DNA from: Theobroma cacao
Taxonomy: Eukaryota > Streptophyta > Magnoliopsida > Malvales > Malvaceae
Direction: 5' to 3'
Length of the DNA: 64,000 nucleotides
Assembly (NCBI RefSeq): GCF_000208745.1
Contig: NC_030855.1
Span: 18,554,391-18,618,390 of the forward strand
Position numbers and translations under genes: made by a program. Position 1 is the first letter of the stretch. Each line of letters begins with the position of its first letter. Positions 47,045 to 57,800 of the stretch are shown here, in pieces. The notes beneath the pieces are model-generated. The model saw only the letters and a program-made list of their open reading frames with translations. It made no database searches and was not told where the DNA came from.

Positions 47045-47132
47045 CTTGTTCTTGGGTAAAAACAGATAACTTTATATGAGTAGTTATTTTTGAAATCACC
47101 TTATGAGGAGGGTTATTTCTTATAATTTTCTC
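47045..47132. repeat. MULE right terminal inverted repeat
   Basis: Reverse complement of the left end with mismatches and a few small gaps. It is followed directly by the candidate target duplication TATAATTTTT. Confidence 0.65.
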
Positions 47133-47142
47133 TATAATTTTT

Positions 47143-48329
47143 TAATTTTATATTAAATAAAAAATGAACGTTCAATTTGAAACTAAATGAGTACTAATTC
47201 CTTGGTTGATTGAAAAACCATGGAGGTATGAACGAAGAAATGAAGCAAAAGGCTAAAAGATAGTATAAAAACAAATTGAAACTTTCAAAAAAGAGTGGAT
47301 GAACAATAAAATGTAAAATATATTTTAAAACAGAAACTCTTCATGATAAGTTACTCAAGCTAAGTATTTGCTTCTTTCGTTAAATTATTCAAATTTAAAT
47401 AGACCATATATAAATGAGTCAAATTAAGGTATACAAATTAAGGTTGTCAATATATATACTGAGCAATATTGATCAATAACAATGTAATACTAGATTATTT
47501 TAGACGTACAGCATTCAAAGAAGAATTTGGAATATTCACATTATTATGAATAATTTGATTCTATAATTGAAAATATAATGTTATAAATGAAATCCAGTAC
47601 ATTAAAGAGTTTGCATTCCGTACCACTACTAGTGTTTTCCTAATTGGTAACAAAATATGCAAATCTTAGTGTATACAAGGTTGTCATGATCTGGAATTCG
47701 GATATAAGAGCATATTCCCAGCATTATTTCTCCTTCCCCTTGCTTTCTTTAAAAGCGTGTCTTCTTTCTGAGCAAAAGAATTAAACTCTGTCCTCTCATG
47801 CAACACCATGCAAAGTAATATAATATCTTTTCATTGTTGCTGCTGCTTTGGATTAAGTATTCTACTATTCTTTAGTCGTGATCGGTTGTGATGCTGAAAA
47901 GTGGAGAATTTTTATGGATATTTGTTAGTTTTGTATTTGGGTTTGAAGCCACAATGTTGAAGATGATTTTGTATTGGATGAGCCCTGATTTTTTGGTCTA
48001 AATGGTAAAAAAATAGGTCATGCTCTCACCAATACACAGTTTGATACCAATTTCGAAACAGAACAAAGAGTGCGAGAATTTGCCTGCTAATCTTGTAAGT
48101 GGTTTCCAGGAGCCCAGCTACCTGCCCCGTAGTCAAATTTAGACCCACTTGAATGTGTAGATTGGAGCATATTGAATTGAAGCAAGACCATTTTATTCCA
48201 GACATGAGAAGGTCAATGAACAAGAAGCAAGCACATTGAAAATGACAACGAAATAGAATGAAAAAGAGGGCATCCTTTTCACTAATTAGCTACTAATTGA
48301 GTCTCTGAAGCAACTAAACTTCGGTTATC
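47143..48329. other. Intergenic, AT-rich
   Basis: No gene seen. This includes the 3' flank of the cysteine-rich peptide gene. Short frames here lack any family feature. Confidence 0.5.
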
Positions 48330-48661
48330 TCAAGGAGATCCCATTTGGGAGCGTTGAGATCCAATAGAAGAAGCGCAACAGCGACAACAGTGGCCTGGTG
48401 GTGGATCCGTGCAACATACACAAACAGGACATATAGGTTGCTTCTCAATTGGAGCTCCAAAATTTATGCACCTCAAGATTAAGATCAAACTTCTAAAACA
48501 AATTACTCGCAATGGGTCAGGAATTAATATAAAATCTAGTGGTTCACAGGTTTACCTGGATGACCAATTAATCGAACTGCATCACAGGGTAACATGGGAG
48601 ATAAAACTAAAGCGAAAATAACAAAGGTTATCAGAAAAGACCTTGGGTACTCCCCTGCCAT
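48330..48661 (-). CDS. Small secreted cysteine-rich peptide, two exons
   Basis: Exon 1 is 48556-48661, the intron 48455-48555 (GTAAAC...GGAG, 101 bp), exon 2 48330-48454. Together they give 231 nt, 76 residues plus stop. Residues 1 to about 29 form a signal peptide (positive MAGEYPRS start, then a hydrophobic core FLITFVIFALVLS). The mature part has a dense cysteine cluster, CPVCVCC then TDPPPGHCCRCC, nine cysteines in about 18 residues, and a polar tail. A TATA box lies about 50 nt upstream of the ATG. I have seen similar short plant proteins with ICPxCVCC..PPPG.CC, but no function is established to my knowledge. The export prediction rests on the signal peptide. No internal stop or border problem is seen, so the gene looks functional. 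Confidence 0.78.
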
Positions 48662-48709
48662 TGCCAATACCAGATTTGATGATGTAAATTAGAGGTAGTA
48701 AGTGAAGCA

Positions 48710-48718
48710 TATTTATAG
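48710..48718 (-). promoter_or_regulatory. TATA box of the cysteine-rich peptide gene
   Basis: CTATAAATA on the minus strand, 49-57 nt upstream of the ATG at 48661; a near-consensus plant TATA box in the expected place. Confidence 0.7.
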
Positions 48719-49632
48719 AGTTCTTTAAGTCTAAGATGGATATGAACATCTGCAACTTGCACCTTTATTTTCATATATTCTGTTAATTTATTGCAATTTT
48801 CCACTCAATATTGTGGTTTGACCCAATATTCAAACTTGGCTCTTTCTTTATATGATTTTCTTTCCCTAAATTTCCATAAGTAAAAAATTCTCATTTTTTT
48901 CCTCCCACATTCATTGAAGATTAAATGTTAGCTTAATTTACAAATTTTTAAGGTCGAATTTGATAAAGAAATTCCACCTTAAAACATTGTTGCACATTTT
49001 CTTTATAATTTGTGATAGATAAATAATAGAGGTTGACTTGAAAAAAGAATAGAGTTTTGAGTCGGTGTCGTATTTGACCAGCTGCTATTAACTTCCTCAG
49101 CAGGTTGACCAAGTGGCCATCGGGTTGGGATTTTTTTTTCTTTTTTCTTTTTTAAATTGATATAGATTTGCATTGAAAGACCATACGTGGCAAGTGGCAA
49201 GTTGCCACTAACAAGTAATGAAGACTTCATTTCAAAAAAATTTCCTACTAACCTAACAATTGGGTAACCTGGTCAAGATTAAATAGTTCTGAATTCACAT
49301 TGATGTTTGTTATTATTTTTGTTCTTTCAAATTCAAGAAATTGGTTTTAGCAAATCTTTCAAGTTTGGGTTTTATTTTCTTTAATCTTACTTTTTTTTTT
49401 GGGTAAAGCTTCTTTAATGTTACTTTTTATCATTACTATTTTAGTTGATTTAAAGTTTTTACTTAAATTTGATACACAATTGGAATGTTATCTATTTGGA
49501 TTTGACATTACAAATATGGAATTCATATTAACATTTTTCATGGACAAAAAGTATTAATATGATGGCTTAATGGGAAATCCTTTACTCTGGTATTATAAGC
49601 TCATTAATTTAATTAATTAGATGGGAAATAAA
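48719..49632. other. Intergenic, presumed promoter of the peptide gene
   Basis: AT-rich with no supported gene. The 5' control region of the cysteine-rich peptide gene must lie at the left part. Confidence 0.45.
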
Positions 49633-50211
49633 GGAGACAGTTGTTCTAAAACACCAGCATTGCTATTATTACAAGGCAATAGATAAATTCTGAAACCAAA
49701 ACTGCAACATTATTTTTTATAGAGGCTCCTAAAATCTGAGAAATGTAAGAACAACAGTGACAACGTCTGAACTATCCTTATGTGTTTTCTCATCTGCGAA
49801 TGATATCTCATTTCGTCTTTGGTTGTCATGCTTTGTTTTCTAGACCTTAATGCTGGAAGTAGCAGACCTTTTTCCTTTTTAGTCTGCTATTCTTTTGCAT
49901 GGCATACACAAAGTGCCTTTTGTAATCTCTTTTTGCGAGATCACTTGTGAATAATAAATACTACTTTTCAAAAAAAAAAAAAGAAACAATATTTCAGAAA
50001 AGTCATCAGATGAACTCTTTATATAAGAAAAAACTGATCTAGGAGAGAGTTGTCTGAAACACTAGCATAGCTTTTGTTACAAGGCAATAGATAAATTCTA
50101 AAACCAAAACTGCAACATTATTTTTTATACAGGCTCCTAAAATCTGAGAAATGTAAATACAACAGTGACAATGTCTCAGAAAAGTCATCAGATGAACTAT
50201 TTATATAAGAA
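49633..50211. repeat. Direct duplication interrupted by a poly(A)-ended insertion
   Basis: 49633-49768 continued by 49995-50029 matches 50042-50211 (shared ACAAGGCAATAGATAAATTC and GAGGCTCCTAAAATCTGAG or close variants). The first copy is split by 49769-49994, 226 bp ending in an A-run (49970-49982) with AATAAT shortly before, which looks like the 3' end of a retroposed element on the plus strand. It lies just past the 3' end of the inositol oxygenase gene. Confidence 0.75.
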
Positions 50212-50289
50212 CTAGCTAGCTAGTGACCATCTTCATCCCTCAAGCCTGATGCTAAGTTATAAAACTGGCGAGTCAGAGAGAGCCAGGAT

Positions 50290-53240
50290 TCACCATCTTA
50301 ACTTTGCTGGGAAGTACTGCAGAAAATTGAATGATGTTAACAACAAATTGTGCAGGACATGATAAGGATTAGGACCTGAGCAAAGCTCAAGTTGTGCTGA
50401 CCTTTTCAATCAGGGAGAGGTAGTACGGGTTGACCTTTTCGACATCAATCCGGACTTTGCTCTTGCTGTAAGATCGTATTTGCTGCACAATTGTAGGTGG
50501 AGAAAGTGAGTTTAGTACTGGATAAGGATCAGTGTAAGCAAAATTTTAATGTGTCTAGCACTTGGGCCAGACTCAAGATTAAAAGCAAGCGAAGTCATAC
50601 TTGAATATTTGAAGCCACTTCAGATTCTCAACATCCTCCTCACTCATTAGGTGCTTGTATGCTTCTGACCTATGCAATGCTGCAAAAAAGAGTACCTCAG
50701 TAAATATCAGTATTGGAATACGAATCAGTCTTCACAGAAGAGGAAAAGTAAAAGTGGAGCCTCTTTTAATTCCTCTTACCATAGAATGAATGGTATCTAA
50801 TAATGAAAAGAGCTGCTGGCGGCCATGTTGTATTGTTCACTTTGGCGACCTGATAGAGATTCCAAAATTAGTTTGTATCATTGTAATTTTTAGATGCTAA
50901 AAAGGTATCATGAATGCATTGTGAATTCAGACACAGATAGGGAGAGATACCAGATACATGTAGTCATCATGCCTCATGACATCATCACATTGTTGAGTCC
51001 ACATCCCTCTGCGTACACTCCATATTTAGTGTTGTAAGCAGAGTTATAAAAGTCAGGATTTTCCTCAAAATACTGTGCCGACAACATAATTGAATCAGAA
51101 ATTATAAGATACAAAAGATCTTATTAAAAATTTCGAAGCAATGAATTGTTTGTGAGCTTAATTCTTTTTTGATATAGCTGTTTAAAATCAGGAAGGAAAT
51201 ACCTTGTGATGAACGATTGATTTGTCAAAAGCACAACCTACAGGATATGTGTCACCTATGACACCATGGATAAAGATTAGAATTTAGAACTAGGAATGGT
51301 TAATTGGGGGATGACATTATCCTCTTTTTTATCAGTATGGTATATAAAAGTTTCGCAGATAGAAAATGAGACTGACCTACAACAGCCCACTGGGGAAGGC
51401 CTTCAAAGCTAGGGTGGAGACGTACCTTTCCAAGGTCTAAACCCCATAAAAGAAACAAAGTATATAGTTAAATACAATTTTGCAATTTGTGAAACCAGGA
51501 GTCTTAATTATAGAATCTAAAGAAATAAAAAGTCCCAATTATACCGTGGACAAAGCCTGCCAGGTGCAGCCAGTCCTCATCAGGATAGTCCTTTCTGATG
51601 GCCTCAGCTGTTTGCAGCAAGTGTTCGATTTGAGGCTCATCCAAGTCAGGGTCACTCTCATCAACTACATCATTAAGAAGTTCACAGCATTCCCATATGC
51701 TCATTCCCACCTTGTTAAGTTTTCCATACTCTTTTCTCATTCTCTTGACCTGAAATTGAGTAAACATACGAGTCCATTAACTTACAATGTACAAATATGT
51801 AACACTGCTCGTCTCAGGAAAATAAAGTGATTGTGCACAGAGAAGCACAAGTTGCTTATAAAGTCATAAGTCTGGTTAATATGATTGGTCCGGTAGAAGT
51901 TCTCTACACCTTGTTGCCTCTCACTTTCAACATGATAATCTCTATGTGCATATCAATAATAACTAGATTAAAGCATGCGATAAAAAGAAAAGGAAAGGAG
52001 AGGTCTTCTTGGTGCATTTTTGGGCTAGCAAATGATGGGCAGGTTTTGAGCTTATAAATGGACCTGGGGTCCAATCGGCTCAGACCTTAATAAGGCCTAA
52101 GATCAAAACAATTATACAGGCCTCAACCTCTGATAAAACTACAATGCCTCACCAAGGATAAGCTCTTCAAGATATATCAGCATGAATACGACACATTTGT
52201 ATTATATCTCTCCCAACTTAACTATCAACAAAAGTAGATCCATGCTTTACAGCTCTGACCAAAAATTACTGGATATAGGGAACTGGTACATTCATTAGAG
52301 ATATTTCAAATACACAAATATAACTGCAATCTCTATTCAGAAGCATCCATTAGTCGCGAATTAACTCAACTAAAGGTTCATAAACCGTACTTCATATTCA
52401 ATTTCAAGTTGTTTTTAACTAGAAAATTGTTCTCATCATCAAACTATAAAAGGTATGCATATCATCAGAAGGAGATGGTCCTTTGTCATTTTTCCTTGGT
52501 AAAGAAATAAAGCGACCTCGGCAGATATGATAAATCTGTAGCATGCACAGTTTCTGTACGCTTGTTTATTATTTGTTTTATTGTCCATATATTGATACTA
52601 GTATCCATCCGGGATCAGACAATAAATTTGTTGCATATCTATTGCCCTTTAATTTCCTCCTTTCCTTCCCAAAATAACATAATGTGCGGTCATGCAAAAA
52701 TAATAATAATAAAAATGCTACCTAAAAGTGTAGCCAAAAGAGTTGGTCTGTGGCACCATAAATCCCCCATCGAACACCATTTCTTTCTCAACATTATCGA
52801 CTTTGTTAAACCCTGCTTCAACTCCGGATATTCAAAACGAAAATTACGAAAATATTCCATGCAATTCAATTAAGAATCATCATTAATTCTTGAAACTCAA
52901 TCATTAGTTATTTCTGATTATACAAAAAACCCTAAGAAGAAGTTTAAAAATCTACAAATTAAATAAATAAATGATAAAAAAAATAATGATATAAGTTGAG
53001 ATCAACCAATATCAGCAAAATCCCAGTAAAAGAGAGGATTTTTTTTCAAAATTTATGAACTAGAAAAAGTACTGTAACATAATCCTCTCTTAGTGAATAA
53101 AAAAAGATTTACTCAGAAATTTTTTTGATGCAAAAACATATACAATAGCAAAACCACATTGAACAATGAATTTTTTTTAGATAAAAGAATAGAGATCATA
53201 AATAATTACCGAACTCAGGTTGATCAATGAGAATAGCCAT
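50290..53240 (-). pseudogene. MIOX: Myo-inositol oxygenase gene with three lesions
   Basis: MIOX opens myo-inositol to D-glucuronate using a di-iron centre. Minus-strand exons: 53210-53240, 52722-52821, 51860-51941, 51545-51749, 51377-51436, 51203-51255, 50951-51072, 50780-50849, 50601-50679, 50402-50482, 50290-50316. Start MAILIDQPEF, end YFPAKLRW; undamaged it would be 303 residues, about normal. Conserved parts include MSIWECCELLN, SDPDLDEPQIEHLLQTAEA, the HD pair in FVHDLGK and RYHSFY. Lesions: the donor after exon 3 reads ATAAGC instead of GTAAGC (51854-51859); one base is missing in exon 7, creating TGA at 50974-50976 and losing the WGHDDY iron-ligand frame; one base is missing in exon 10 just after NKYDL (about 50470). 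All other borders and phases fit, so decay is recent or partly a sequencing artefact. Confidence 0.9.
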
Positions 53241-54859
53241 CCTGAATCAAAACAGAAGCTTAATGCTCAACAGTAACCAAGAAAAACAACAGATCTTAAC
53301 CAAGAAATCTAGTGACATAGAAGTTGAGTGGGTGGTTGCGCATTAGGTCAAGCAAAAAGTTGGTTTTTATAATTAGCCGGAAGAAGTCCTTCCCTGAGAA
53401 TTCCCAGATCCTATGTCCTTCCCTGAAAATCTAAACTTTTATTCCTTATATATCTTCTATGACATAAAACATTAATTTTCTTTGAAAAATAAATATATAA
53501 TATTTTATATAAAATAATTTTTTTATAGCAAGTGAAAAAAGAAGCTCGTGCAAGTTGGAAACAGGCTAACGAGAGAGATAGAATGGAGGTGAAACATTTC
53601 ACAAACATATGGAAGATGGCAATGCCAGTACTTTCAGAACTGAAGTATGGTAGGTGGATTAGCGGCCAAATGGTTGGGATAATAGAATAGAAATATCAGA
53701 TATGGCAAGCTTTACTAAGCAAGGTGTCCTGCAAATTTCTCTTCAAACATAGTCTATAAACACTTAATTTGACAGAAGTAGCAAGACATTTTCCGTTTAT
53801 TTTTCTCAAAAATTAAACTCTTTCAAAGTTCCAAGAAACAACCTTCAATGGGTACTAAATGCCAGTGCAAGCTAGCAACACAACTTCTTGAATTAGTCTA
53901 GCCGATCAGTCTAATACGAAGTCAATATTATGTTGACAAGGTTTATTTAAATTGCCAAAATGGAATATATAGCACAGCAATCATGTTCCATTTCTTTCTT
54001 CAGGACCAGCAATTTGTTTACGTAAACCAGCAGAAAGACTGTTCAACATTTTCCTTTCTATCTTGTTTCTTCAATAACTTAAACATGCATGGTAATCAAT
54101 TACATGAGTAGTTCAATAACCTCAAAAGGTTTAACGTTAAATATTCCAATGAGGTTTATTTTATTAAAATTAAAAAAATATATATTGAAATTTTATTTAA
54201 ACTTTTAAATTACAAATTAAAAAATACTTGATTTTATATATAGGAAAAAAATAGTTGTTAGAGATATTAAATACATATTATCCTTAATTGAGAGAAAATA
54301 GAAAAAATAGTTGAAAATTAATAACATTGTGGGAATAAGAAGTGATAAAAAATTGAAATTAATTAGACACATAATCTGAGAAGTGAAAGAATATGTTATA
54401 TTATTAATTATTTTAACTTTTACATATCTTTAATGAGAAATGAGATAAATAGTTGATAATTAATAAGAATGCGAGAGGTGAGAGAAAATAGATATTTGCT
54501 AGTCACTTAATTTAGGAAGTGAAAGAATATGCAGATATTTTATTGATTATTTTAATTTTTTATACTTTTAATATAATTAATTACATTATTATAAAATTAT
54601 GAGTCCATGAAGAATTGGGACCTAAAGTAAGGGTTTGGTGACTTTATGGTAAACCCGCCTTGATCAATCATTCACATATATATTTTCATAATTTAATTTC
54701 TATGCAAATTTACATTTACATTTACATTTATAAAAGATAAAAGGAAAAGTCAAGAGAAAAGAAAATGAAGGAAAATTAATTACCTTGTTTAGATAAAAGA
54801 AAAGATCCACTAAGACTATCATATTCCAAAAATCACTAATTCTTTAAGCAAATGAAAGA
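53241..54859. other. Intergenic, AT-rich
   Basis: No gene. The left part is the former MIOX promoter; 54150-54600 is very AT-rich. The duplication shared with the 3' flank of receptor kinase A begins at about 54860. Confidence 0.5.
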
Positions 54860-57800
54860 CGCCAGTGTGCAAGAAAGTGAAGGGCCTCTGCTCTGCTCTC
54901 TGCAATTGGCCCAAGTACACATATTATTATGCTGGTGGTGATTCGCATCTTTTATCTTTCCTTTTGTGGAAGGAACAGATCTGTAGAAGAAGAAACCGCT
55001 CCTGCTTCTCTTTTATATGTTTATCATTTATCAACCTGCATTTCCTTCCTTTCTATATTTGATTCAGCACCATGGTTTCAACGGAGATCTCCCTGTATCT
55101 AAATACTCGTATATCTTATCAAATTATAGTTCTCTTTGTTTAGGTGCTCCTTGCAGAGTTATAACTCAATTAATTTTGCAGAAATAGTCACTAGGGACAA
55201 ATAGAGAGACGAAAGGAAATTTTTGTGTTCATTTTCCATCCCATGGAACTCAACAATAACAAATGATTAAGTATACAAAACACACTGGATTCTGAAAACT
55301 AGTGAAAAGAAAAGGGATAACGCCAAATGCTAAACTGTCTGTAACTTATTCGTATTTCTTCAGGAAAGACTTTAGAAAGACATACTGCGAGTTTACCGGA
55401 AAAATGATATCTCACCGCAAATTTGATAGCAAAAGATGGAGATATGTCTGGTAGCTACCTGGGGATGGGATTTAATAAATTTAATTCTGAATCCACATTC
55501 AAAAGGGAGATTTCAGGTGAGTTGCTTGATGTTGTCATGTTGCTTAGCACTCTTTGAGTTCTTCCGTGAGCCATCTCTATAGCCATGCATTCCTTCAGTT
55601 CTGTTAATACAAGACTCATGTCAGGCCTTTGAATTGAAGCTGGTTGTGCACATGACATGGCTATGTCCACCACTTTCCAGGCAGCATTGACATCGAATTC
55701 ACCTTGCAACCTAGGATCAATAATGTTTCGAATGTCGCCCTTTTCCACTATTGGACTCAGCCATTGAAGTATGTGAACACCGCAGTCGGGGATCCTTATT
55801 ATTGCAGGCTGCCCTGTGATTAGCTCAAATAGAATAATCCCAAAGCTGTAAACATCGCTTTTCTTGTTTAGGTTCCCTGAACAATGAAATCTATATGGAA
55901 AACACAAATGGTTTCTGTCAGTGGGAATTTTGTAAAAATTAGATGAATGAAACAAGCATAAAAGTCTTTTAATGTTACTTTTATCAATTCTTTCAATATC
56001 GTTTTTGCTTATCCAATGATGCTGAGAAGTTAAATTGTTAGGGATTATTTGGATGAGCCTAGTCCCAGAGCCTTTAGAGATGGAAGATCAGATGACGCAT
56101 CCAAAGCATAACACTTGGGATTTGAAAGTTAACATGATACAATCTATGAGGCTAAGATAACATTTAGCCAACAGGAAATGTTACTAGGTTTAGACAGCAA
56201 TTATGTGAGAATTCTCATCATGATTTAGGCAGCAGATCAGTTATAATTAAAGATTTAAGAAATTAAACAAATTCAGATAAATTTCATCAAGTTTTAGAGA
56301 ATTACTCAGGATCAAGATATCCGGGTGTGCCAGCAGGGCAAGTTGATATGTGAGACTCATTTTCTGTTAAGAAAATTTTAGACAACCCAAAATCAGCTAT
56401 CTTGGCTTGCATGCTTTCAGTCAATAAGATGTTGGCAGATTTCAAATCTCTATGAACTATGGGCGGCTTGCAACCATTATGTAGATACTCCAAACCTGCA
56501 ACTCTAGAAAGTCATTAGTTAAGATCTGTTTTAAGAGGAGAAAAGGAATTTACAAATCAAAGAAATTAAAAAAAGTTATTGTCGAGGGTTTGAACCATAT
56601 GCAGCGTCTATCGCAATTTGAAGTCTTTTTTTCCATTTTAAAACATTTCTGTTTGTGTCTGCATGCAAAAAACACATTAAAATTATCAAATGGAATGGAC
56701 AATAGGCTTGCAACTTTGCAAAACAAGTACATAGATTAAACACAATTGTTCTTTTAAAACAAACAAATTTTAAAGATAATATTGTTCATACCTGATAAGT
56801 GCTGTCTCAAGTTTCCATTTGCCATGTACTCATAAATCAGCGCCATCTTGCCATTCTCATCACAGTAACCAACGAGAGATACAAGATTTCTATGATGAAC
56901 AATCATTAAAAGTTGTACCTGCAATATTTTAAAATGGTGCTTTGTCATATCCGAATGAATATAGTGTCATAATCATATATCATATAGTGATGTTAGTTTC
57001 AACATAGGATAAAACTTTTGGCTGCATTAAAATCTGACCTCTGCTGAAAATTCTTTAAAACCTTGCTTTGATGATTGCGAAAGTAATTTGACCGCAACTG
57101 GAGTTTCATCATTCAGAGTACCAAGATAAACTTTACCAAATCCTCCCTCTCCAACAATAGTAGTGAAGTTACCAGTAATTTTAACGATCTGAGAGTAAGT
57201 AAAGGGTTGATTCTTTGATTTAAATGACCCTTCCTTGGATGACTTGATCAGAGGCTCTACAACAACAGTGAAGTTATCATTTGTGTTATTCTTGTTGTAT
57301 TAGAATAACTTGTTTTTAGACAATTGTAGGGAAATTGGATGGCCCAGAGATGACCTTTAGTAATAAATGATTATACAATTCCTATGTGAATAGGAGGAGT
57401 TAGTAGTCCTGGTTTATTGGAGAAAATTTGTATTTACAAGAGATCGGCACTCATAGTCTGTAATTGAAATTCTCTTACAAAATACCTACCCAAAAGCCCT
57501 GCATATAGTGGTGGATAAGAAAGATGGATTTCTAGTCTTAATGAGAGGTGTTAGTAACTTTTATGGGTGTGTGTTCCTACCACTCCAATGCCAGAAAGCC
57601 TAAAACAACAAATTGCTAACAGCGTGTCCACACCATTTAAGCATGGGTGTCGACACCTGCTGGTTTAAAAATAAATGGCTTGAATTCAAACCACATACAA
57701 CACACATGCAGTATGTCTACAGTTATCAGGTCCAGTATATGCTCTAAACTTAAGAAATAAACAGCATCTCAAGCGGCGACGTTATCATGTAGTGATAATC

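Larger units (their letters stand above)
32814..47132. mobile_element. Mutator-like DNA transposon, about 14.3 kb
   Basis: A decayed mudrA gene (minus) and a decayed DUF1985-Ulp1 gene (plus) lie tail to tail between imperfect inverted ends. The left end starts GGTAAAATTTTTTTAGCCCT; the right end, read inward, starts GAGAAAATTATAAGAAATAA and continues into ACCCT. The similarity continues for about 85 bp, through TCAAAAATAACT and CTGTTTTTA.CC. Outside them TATAATTTTC (32804-32813) and TATAATTTTT (47133-47142) form a 9-10 bp candidate target duplication, the size made by Mutator transposases. MULEs carrying Ulp1-like genes (Kaonashi type) are known in plants. The exact ends carry some risk because the sequence is AT-rich. 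Confidence 0.75.

Noticed and set aside
51480..52057. Plus-strand frames across MIOX exons 3-4
   Set aside because: Antisense of conserved MIOX exons; no independent support.
52562..52873. Plus-strand 103-residue frame in MIOX intron/exon 2
   Set aside because: It overlaps exon 2 in antisense and includes an AT-rich intron.
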